Source: Euclidia mi
Lineage: Eukaryota > Arthropoda > Insecta > Lepidoptera > Erebidae
Direction: 5' to 3'
Assembly (NCBI GenBank): GCA_944739405.2
Contig: OX123183.2
Location: 124,442,331-124,506,330, forward strand
Length of the DNA stretch: 64,000 bases
This document shows, piece after piece, positions 56,437-64,000 of the stretch. The first letter of the stretch is position 1, and every line of letters starts with the position of its first letter. The notes under the pieces are model-generated. The model was not told the DNA's origin. It saw only the letters and a program-made list of their open reading frames with translations, and ran no database searches. The position numbers were made by a program, and so were the translations under genes.

Positions 56437-56790
56437 TACCAACAGACTGCCATGCAGACGGTATCAGGCCCGAATCCACTGCGCGCAGCTATGACTTTTC
56501 GGAGTTATGTGCGTAATGAATTGTTAATTATCGCTTGCCCCGTGCCTCGGAGAGCACGTTAAGCTGTCGGCCCCGGTTGTCATGAAGCTCTTTGACAGCC
56601 GTTATAGGGCGTCAGTACCTTCTAAATTAACTGACACTTGTTTTAACCATGGAATATCGTTGTCCCTTCGGGTTGCGGAGGTCAGATAGGCAGTCACTCC
56701 GTGGAAAAGCTAATGTTCAGCCAAATCCGGTTAGACTAGTAAGTGAAGCGACCAGATTGAAACTGGGATAACGCTAAGAGGATGATGATG

Positions 56791-57359
56791 AAATGAAAAT
56801 GCATATTGCATTTTTGAGGAAACGTCTCTGAACTTAATTTATTGTCAACTTCTTATAAGATTATCTGCTCAACATGTAGATTGGCTCGCTGAAAGTTACT
56901 TTGAATCACCACTCCAGTTTAAGCGTACCTATTTGTGTATAGAATAGAACTTTTGATAGTTATGATATATTTTATGTTTCAATATTGGATTCGGATTGGG
57001 TGCTAACTCATGGTCGCGTCATAGCAATAACGTAATGTGCTATATTATCGCCTCTAAATTATATGGTTCACATAAATCTAAGATATCTCTTACATAAAAC
57101 TTTTGATGATCCGTATAGCTATAAAGAATATCTTGGCCTGCATGGTTTAAATATAACGGTTACCACGATGCTACCTTTTCAAAGAAGTTTTAATAATTTC
57201 TGAGACTTGAAAGTGACTGTTTCATTTGTGCAGATGTATTCTGTCATAACTGATTGTTTCTAGCCAATTGAAATATGAAATAGTAAAAAAATATGGATTT
57301 TACATGCTTGTCAAGTTTTTTTTCTAATGAAACATATCTAGGGTGCATATCTAGGGTGC
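56791..57359. other. No gene seen
   Basis: AT-rich. Confidence 0.4.
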
Positions 57360-57575
57360 ATATGGTTCCCACCAAGAACTTAGGGTCCCAAGCCAACCTC
57401 ACCTGCAAGTGGTGCACCTGCCGATCAACGGACGAGGCTCTGACAATCAAAATATCCCGAAAAGCGGCAATAGGCTCGCCACCTATTACGTGGGATCAAA
57501 ACACTGGCGAAAAGTGGGCGTTTAATATGCCTCTGCCTACCCCTTCATGGAAACAGGTGTGAGTCTATGTATGTA
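57360..57575 (+). repeat. SINE-tailed element with non-tRNA head, copy 2
   Basis: Near-identical to 42520-42742. The 89-codon frame across it comes from this repeat. Confidence 0.87.
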
Positions 57576-57664
57576 TGTATGAAACATATCTGTATTTGCA
57601 ACACACAAACGAATATTCTACTAATAATAATTCATCATTATTTTATTTGGTACGACTTGAGTAC

Positions 57665-58030
57665 GCCGTATTAGATGATCATCCCAGCTGCACCCAAAAT
57701 CTTTAACTTAGAGCTCGGGATCCGCTTACTAGTCTAACTAAATTTAACAGAACATTATCTTTTCTACAGAGCGACTGCTGTCTGACCTTTGCAACCCAAA
57801 ATCTGTCGTATATCTTTGACTTCCTGATTCTGAAATGTTTTTATTGAAGCTGGAACTATCAGTCTTACGTGCCCTTCTAGACATAGCACAAGCAAACATT
57901 TTAATTTTTTTGAATGCATTCACACATGACTTAGAAATGTTATTGGTGCGTCGTGATTTCGAACAAGAGACCCGCTGCGTGGCAGATCAATTAGCTTCCC
58001 ACTGGGATATCGCTGCTTTTGTATCTTATC
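57665..58030 (-). repeat. tRNA-headed SINE, reversed, near full length
   Basis: The 3' part at 57670-57800 (GATCATCCCAGCTGCACCC, GGGATCCGCTTACTAGTCTA, CTGTCTGACCTTTGCAACCC) leads to the head at about 57955-58020, which reversed reads GCAGCGATATCCCAGTGGGA with a B-box region TCTTGTTCGAAATCAC. The 82-codon plus frame here is therefore spurious. Confidence 0.72.
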
Positions 58031-58469
58031 AAGCCTTAGTAGTCTTAGTACCTAGATATCTTTACCAATTATTTTCTAAATAAATCCATTTAGAAGCATA
58101 ATTGATCAATTTCGTCGTTTGGATCACGTACGTGACTTTACCAATGCTTAATCTTGGGCCAATCTGTGACCTTTCCTTTACTTTTACTTTAGTGCTTAGT
58201 CGCGAGATACTGTTCAGTTTGAACTACTTACGTATACTCTATTAGGTCCAGCTTTCACCCACGACACTTGCCTTTCTTTAGCAAATATATGATGTAAACT
58301 GTGTCCTGAATATTTGAAATGAATTGTTGTGTGGGATGCAGATAACAAGTTTCTTCTGGGACTGGTAAAATTAAATTATGGTTGCTGCTGCCCTACAGAA
58401 TTTACAACTGACTCACGATGGTGTGTTTGTAATACATTTTACCAAGTAAGTACATTAGTATCAGCACAT
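58031..58469. other. No gene seen
   Basis: Mixed AT-rich sequence. Confidence 0.4.
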
Positions 58470-58690
58470 ACAATCTGTATAGATGGGGCTATGTGGCTGA
58501 GGACTCTGTCCGGTGCGACTGTGGAGCGACAAGGCAGGACATGCCACACTTGCTTTCTTGGCCCTCCTGTCCGGTTAAATGCTCTTTGGCTGAGCTATAT
58601 AAGGCCACAAACAATACCTTAGCGGTAGCAGAACACTGGTCGTCTGTCATCTGAAATCGCCATTGATACGACAAGAAGAAGAAGCACATT
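58470..58690 (+). pseudogene. LINE 3' fragment, reverse-transcriptase C-terminus
   Basis: Plus strand reads LYRWGYVAEDSVRCDCGAT, RQDMPHLLSWPSCPVKC, then LAVAEHWSSVI and a stop at about 58650. This is the CxCG...MxHLL...CPxKC zinc-type ending of lepidopteran non-LTR polyproteins (CR1/jockey/BMC1-like). A (GAA)n tail follows at 58674-58684. 5'-truncated, non-functional. Confidence 0.75.
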
Positions 58691-59345
58691 TAGTAGCTGT
58701 GTGATGGCAACTAACCATTGCTGTATAGTGTGTATAGAACATTGTAAACTGTAATTGAAATGGTGTGCTGTTCTGAATACAACGAGGAACTCTTAATATC
58801 CAGAACATGCCAAATTAAGTCAAATTGTTAGTGTTGTGCGTGTATTGTACCGGTCTTGTTGTAAATGTAGACATGAAAATCTTACTGCATAAAGCTCTTT
58901 ATAACTTTTAGTTAGACTTAATTAAAAGGCATAGCAATTTTTATCACTTTAGTTTTATTTATTATTTGCTCAATATTATCTTCCGATATCCGTTGACATA
59001 CATATTATGTACTTATATCATTTTACTATATTAAATTTATCTTTGTAATCAGTTCTTCTCGAACGGAAGTTTCTGTTTAATATTAATCATACTTTAGATT
59101 CCTTATTTTTTTCATTTGTCACTCTGTAATCATGTGTTTGTAACTCGATGCGCTTTTTAAATGATCATCAAGTCACTTAAGATGCACGCATAAGGCGGGT
59201 TTATTTCTATTTCTTTTTTTTTAATTCCACTAATTAAAAGCTGTCAACGGATGCTAATTTTGTGATTTATCATGTGAGTTGTAATGAATTAACGGGACGT
59301 GGTAATATGATACGTAATTATATTATAGACTTTAATTACTGTCAA
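58691..59345. other. No gene seen
   Basis: AT-rich. Confidence 0.4.
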
Positions 59346-59590
59346 GGCTGCCTCCGTGGACCAGTGGATAGCGTATGCGACTGCTGATCAGCGGTCCCGG
59401 GTTCGATTCCCGGGTCGGGAAAAAGTGTTAGTGGGTTGTTCCAAATTCTCAGTAGCAGCACGAAGTCTAGTGATGTGCCCGGTAACGGCAATAGGCTCGC
59501 CCCCTATTACGTGGGACCTAAAAATTCATGGCGAAATGTGGGTGCAATATTACACGCCTGTATCCCCGAAGGGGTAGGCAGAGGTCAAAA
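59346..59590 (+). repeat. tRNA-derived SINE, full length with rearranged tail
   Basis: Head GCCTCCGTGGACCAGTGGAT, B box GGTTCGATTCC, body as at 19387. At the tail the strand flips: it ends GTATCCCCGAAGGGGTAGGC-AGAGG, the reverse of the usual tail, suggesting a tail inversion or template switch. Confidence 0.87.
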
Positions 59591-59624
59591 GTTTTTTGCT
59601 TTCACATTTCGTACTGGTCGTTTT

Positions 59625-59990
59625 TAGGGTTCCGTACCTAAAAGGTAAAAAACGGGACCCTATTACTAAGCCTCCGCTGTCTGTCTGTCTGTCCACCAGG
59701 CTGTATCTTATAAACCGTTATAGCTAGAAAGCTGAAATTTTCACACATTATGTATTTCGGTTGCCGCTATAACAACACATACTAAAAATAAAAAAATAAA
59801 AATATTAAGGGGCGGTCCCATACAATAGTCGTGTTCTTTTTTGTATTTTTTGCTCAAAATTATTAACGGTAACAGGTAGACGCACAGAAATAAATAGTAA
59901 TTACTATTTATTTCTGTGGGTAGACGCTTAAAATTTATTGTGGCATTGAGTACCCCATGTCCTTTCCTATATCTTTTTATAAAGTAGTTT
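59625..59990 (+). repeat. Lepidopteran repeat 'GGGTTCCGTACC', copy 2
   Basis: TTAGGGTTCCGTACCTAAAA, GGGACCCTATTACTAAG, CTGTCTGTCTGTCTGTCC, CAGGCTGTATCTTATAAACC and GCCGCTATAACAACA, the same interior as in 25264-26165. Carries a 36-bp insertion at 59883. Confidence 0.85.
59883..59918. mobile_element. 36-bp TIR-only micro-insertion with 8-bp duplication
   Basis: CACAGAAATAAATAGTAA followed at once by its exact reverse complement. GGTAGACG flanks both sides (59875-59882, 59919-59926). The paralogous repeat at 25541-25549 has one uninterrupted copy of this site, i.e. the empty site. Confidence 0.88.
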
Positions 59991-60500
59991 TATGGTAAAT
60001 GTGTGTTGAGCTTTTGAGTAATATGTTAAAGCGTGACAAACAGTGTAACATTCGCATTTATACATATTATTAGTTAGCGATATTGCCTGAAATATAGCCT
60101 TTATGTTTCAAGTCCTAATTCCCGGCTTACATGTTTCTATTAATATAATTATGTATGAAAGACAAAGCCCTTCTAATTCGACACACATAAATAATTGTAT
60201 AAAATGCTTTTTTTTATGACGTTTCGTAAGTACTTGCCAAGTTTATACGAAAAAAAAAAAAGAAGACATAAAGACATATTTATTTCTGCATTTTGGTTGT
60301 TTACAACACTTATACATGTCAAAACCTGAACCAACTAAGGTTTGTTGTCGAGAGCGTAGGAGTGCAGATGTCAAACGTGACCTAAGGGTCAAAATGTTAT
60401 TGGGTTGTTTAGTCTAGGAACATTCGATACATGCACGGAGTAGGGCGATTAGATGTATGAAAACGTTCACGTTGCAAAATCATATCCTTTATTTAATCTA
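59991..60500. other. No gene seen
   Basis: AT-rich. Confidence 0.4.
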
Positions 60501-60712
60501 CTAGATGAGCCCGCGGTTACACTACACCCGCGTTATTTAAGGCTACTGCTCCGCTCCCGTGGCTCATGGCGTAATGTTGGACATCACATTACGCCATGAG
60601 CCACGACATCACATGGACTATCTAACACAGATTTTTTTTTTGAAATCGGTCCAGTAGTTCCTAAGATTAGCGCATTCAAACAAACAAACTCTTCAGCTTT
60701 ATATTATTAGTA
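60501..60712 (-). mobile_element. Short non-autonomous Helitron, reversed
   Basis: Begins (plus strand) CTAGATGAGCCCGCGGTTAC, the reversed 3' end with hairpin and CTAG, and ends CAAACAAACTCTTCAGCTTT-ATATTATTAGTA, the reversed 5' part. Same family as 10860-11931. The Tc1 element sits at its outer end. Confidence 0.78.
60558..60605. repeat. 20-bp arm palindrome in Helitron 3' region
   Basis: CGTGGCTCATGGCGTAATGT and its exact reverse complement, 8-nt loop TGGACATC. Located next to the conserved GGGAGCGGAGCA, the position of the palindrome at 11834. Confidence 0.95.
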
Positions 60713-62309
60713 CACACATCAAAAAAGTCTAAGCAACACATAAAAATTTCAATTTGATAATGTGTTTTCGTATTAAATCCTTAGTATTTTCTTATTTATA
60801 TTATTTTTAATGCTTTTTTGATATTAAACAACAGTTAGGTTTTTATTTCTTTTTAATAATTATACTTATACTTAATTAACATTAATTACGAGTAAGTACT
60901 GTATGTACATAGTACAAAGTAAGGTGCCTAATCAACTAAACTTAAACTAAAATTAAATGGTCGTTCGAAAATTGCATAATTTAATACAATGTGTGGCCTC
61001 CTCTGTTATTAAGAACTTGCTGGCACCAATTATTTATTCATAGAATCGATGAGATTGTTAATGTTATCCTGCGGCAATCGCTCCCAATGAAATTTTAGTA
61101 AATCCATCAGTTGTTGGGTTGTTACCACTCCATCCAAGTCCTTTGAAACACGACTATGGAGCATTTCCCATGCACGCTCGATGGGGTTGAGGTCTGGCGA
61201 TTGTGCAGGCCAAGGCAATACCCCTATCCCTTGCCAAGTACTCCCGTGTGTGCAAAGCTGTACCTATGCGAACGCGTATTGTCATGCATCAACATGAAAT
61301 CGGAGCCAAGCGTTTGTGCGAATGGACGGACATAAGGCCTTAGAACATCCTCAACGTAATTTACAGCGTTCATGTTACCATTTACAAAAACGAGCTCAGT
61401 TCGTCTGTTCTTCATAATACCCGCCCATACCATAACTGTTGAGCCGTTGTATAGATGCACTTCCTGGACACACCTCAGTCTTTCAGTATTTCCAGGACGG
61501 CGGTACACTCTTACCCTTCTAGTATTAGGCTTGAACCCAAATCGAGACTCATCGCAAAATAAAATTTTATCCCATTGTTCCTGGGTCATGAAATGTGTTC
61601 CCTACACACATTTCGACGAGCGCGATACCCGTGACGTATCGGTGGGCACCTAATTGGCCGTCACGCTCGTAGGCCATACTCATGCAGTCGATTTCGCACA
61701 GTTTGGCAGCTAACTACAACACCACTTGAATTTTGTAGCCTTAAACCTATCTCTCGGGCAGTTAACATTGGCTGCCGTCTTGCAGTCAGTTGTATGTATC
61801 GATCCTGCCGTGTGGTTGTACACCTACCTTGACCTGGGTGCTGCACAGCAGGATCTCCCGTGGTAGTGTAATGCTGATGAAGACGGCTAATAACGCTTTT
61901 GTTGATACCAAAATACCGAGATACCTGAGATTGACTTCTTCCCGCTTGCAACATCCCTACAGCTCTTTGCATTTCATCTGCGTTCAAATGACGTCGCTCC
62001 ATGACGTAAAAAATGTCTCAAAATCCAAATTTGTTCCATACTTTTTAAAATTATTGTTTAAATTATAAAATTTATACTGAACACTAAATTTTAATAAGCA
62101 AAGAATACGCTATAAAATTCGAACAAATGCATTTGCTTTTGAATTTGTGAAAAAAAAAACAAATATGATACTCGATTTTTTTACAACCAGCTAGTATGTC
62201 ATCTAGATCAAAAAAGTTTATATAGGTATTACCTACTTGGTAAGAAATGATATAATAATTGATTAATAATCTGAAATCTGAAATGTCGCTTAGACTTTTT
62301 TGATGTGTG
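60713..62309 (-). mobile_element. Tc1/mariner transposon, decayed
   Basis: About 1.6 kb with inverted ends CACACATCAAAAAAGTCTAA-GC and the reverse at 62288-62309, flanked by TA at 60711-60712 and 62310-62311. Contains a broken Tc1 transposase on the minus strand. Confidence 0.94.
61030..62002 (-). pseudogene. Tc1-type transposase, frameshifted
   Basis: Cut-and-paste transposase in three frames. N-terminal HTH domains begin MERRHLNADEMQRAVGMLQA and include SRYFGINKSVISRL (61661-62002). The catalytic core has FCDESRF (first D) and LMHDNTRSH (second D) at 61224-61589. The C-terminal part has WPAQSPDLNPIERAW (E) at 61030-61218. A stop follows GLRA at 61661, then a frame change before about 61590, then another near 61220. 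The DDE residues are still readable but no full protein can be made. Confidence 0.93.
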
Positions 62310-62311
62310 TA

Positions 62312-63970
62312 TAAGATAAGATATAAGATTGTAGCCGTGAGGAGTACACCTTTTGCACTATTTCCTTACAATATTGATAGATACTTACATAATTTTAGTG
62401 CGATATGTGCGTTCTTACATATGTTTACTTTTTCAGAGAAAATGGGCGTCATTATGTCGTGATCTTCTTTGATATGTTATAAAGAAATTTATACTGATTT
62501 TCATGAATTTGCTATCTTCCATGTATTATTTCAAAAATCTTGTAGGTTTTAACATTAGAGTTCTGCTTTCATAGTTACTAAAGGTGCTTAGCACCGGTAA
62601 TTGCATTATAATTCTCTATTAAGTCTATAAATTCATAAGGTACCTAAGTATCTTCTTGAAAAATCACGTCGCTATGCTTTTTGAATTCGGTTCACGACTA
62701 CACGTACTAATATTTGGCTATCGTGTCTCAATCATGATGCTATGGCCAAAACGCATTTCGAAACGTCAGGGCAAATATAATGTATTTTACATTTATTTAG
62801 ACCCGTTACACAACTACAGTACATGATGTGAATGTGACCACATCTTTTAGTTTCACATAACATTAACCTCGGTTTGTACGCTACAGTGTAGTGTTACTGA
62901 AGAAGCAGCTGACACCATTAAACATTAAACGTGTTCTGGAAGGTCGTCTATAATAAAAATCACAATATTTTCCGAGTATTTTTAGTTTGCCAACCGCCTA
63001 CGAGCGTGCCTACGGACATGACACTAACCCACTTCTCTTACGATTTACACAACCGTTGTTGCTTCAAACGTTGAAACACTAAGATTATGCTATAGTTTGT
63101 ACTTTCATCTTATTTATTACGGAGATAGATTTAAACGGCATGTACTGAAACCTATAATTTTGCAAGGAAATCGGATTTATAAATCATTATTTCGTGAAAG
63201 TTATCGCTAGTGTCTAAAATTATTAACACGGACGTTTCGTTGTCAAACCATTGACAAGATTAAATGGACATAGAAAAGCAGCTTTTACTCTAGTTGTAGT
63301 CTACCTAATTCCTCAGTGGACAGAAAAGTTATAGATTTATCGTAAAATGCATACCGCTAGTATGCATTTTCGATCTCCAGATCTTGTTTTGGCGTAGGCT
63401 GAAATGTGCGTAGTACTAAAACATATACATGTATTTAAACAATGTGTGTCGTTATCACGTGAGCGGTGTCACGAAACGCCTCCGATACATAAAACGCCAC
63501 ATTTCGAAATGTTTAGACTGAACGTCGTAGTGTTTGTTCGTGAAACAGAGCCGGCCTCAACCTTAGTTCATTGACGAAAATAAACCATCTCACGTCCGCA
63601 ACTAATCTGTCGCTAATTCTTTGCTTTGGACCTGCCAAATGTATTATTAGAACGATAACCTGTCTACTGTCTACCTGAACCGTTCGCTATCGCTGTTTCA
63701 AGTTCGTTGCGACAGCTGGGGACCCGAATAAGCTGTGGCTTTTCTCTGGATCGTACTATTGTATGATATTTGTTACGTAACAAGAAAATTTTCTCGGGTA
63801 TTTACCCGAATCTTACACATTGAAAATTAAACTAAAGTTTACGGATTTTATCTTGAACATTATATCGCGATGAACTCCGTACACAATGCAGGTTCAATTT
63901 CAAAGAAAATTTTCATGTAAGAATAAAATAATGGATTCGTATAGGTAGCGAGTTGGAAAGAAAAATGTGT
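62312..63970. other. No gene seen
   Basis: AT-rich. Small hairpin AAAATGCATA/TATGCATTTT at about 63343-63369. Confidence 0.4.
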
Positions 63971-64000
63971 ACATACATACATACATAGACTCACGCCTGT
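63971..64000 (-). repeat. SINE tail at window edge
   Basis: ACATACATACATACATAG-ACTCACGCCTGT is the reverse of the SINE tail; the rest lies beyond the window. Confidence 0.75.

Larger units (their letters stand above)
56361..56790 (+). repeat. tRNA-headed SINE (GGATAACGC tail) carrying two micro-insertions
   Basis: Head GCAGCGATAGCCTAGTGGAG. Body CTTTTCGGAGTTATGTGCGT, TTAATTATCGCTTGCC, GTGCCTCGGAGAGCACGTTA. 3' part GAGGTCAGATAGGCAGTCAC ... GGTTAGACTAGTAAGTGAAG ... GGGATAACGCTAAGAGGATG-ATGATGA. Two 20-bp palindromic insertions interrupt the head. Confidence 0.88.

Noticed and set aside
57835..58083. 82-codon plus frame
   Set aside because: Most of it is the reverse of a SINE head and body.
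61372..62068. Plus-strand frames of 92-93 codons over the Tc1 element
   Set aside because: Antisense shadows of the decayed transposase.

Overview
The window looks like nuclear DNA of a moth or butterfly (Lepidoptera). The signs are interrupted genes with canonical GT-AG introns, AT-rich non-coding DNA, and a dense load of repeat types typical of lepidopteran genomes. These include tRNA-headed SINEs with a (TATG)n or (GATGAT)n tail, short Helitrons ending in CTAG, hAT-like MITEs, RTE-type LINE scraps, a Tc1 element and an errantivirus-type LTR retrotransposon. I ran no database search; family names rest on motifs I can read.

Host genes are few. (1) On the minus strand, 4.5-6.5 kb holds the first three coding exons of STRAD, the pseudokinase partner of LKB1. 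The remaining exons would lie left of base 1. The end of its third exon, with the 5' splice site and the start of the next intron, has been amplified into a 111-bp satellite filling bases 1 to about 4544: 41 units plus the parental junction, running off the window edge. (2) On the plus strand, a GC-rich coding exon at 43568-44109 starts a proline-rich protein I do not recognise. A CpG-rich, TATA-containing segment at about 21.5-21.7 kb ending in a splice donor could be its leader exon. (3) A few short open frames (46061-46642, 49050-49231, 49795-50399) might be host exons or relics.

The rest is mobile DNA. At 7.5-20.9 kb lie SINEs, fold-back elements, a nest of elements several levels deep (10860-11931), and a GC-rich retroposon built from consecutive RNA-type hairpins (14977-15399). 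At 23.4-26.2 kb are two terminal-inverted-repeat composites. At 31.9-40.1 kb are an RTE fragment, a MITE and a 7,032-bp errantivirus-like provirus with matching LTRs and a CGCG target duplication; its gag and pol are open and its env is split by a frameshift. At 42.5-60.7 kb are more SINE and LINE scraps and tiny palindromic insertions made of two inverted repeats only. At 60.5-62.3 kb a decayed Tc1 transposon sits beside a Helitron end.

The most unusual items are the satellite born from a coding exon and its splice donor, the TIR-only micro-insertions with 8-bp target duplications, palindromes at the same position in two Helitron 3' ends, and the retroposon whose paired hairpins differ in sequence but keep their stems.
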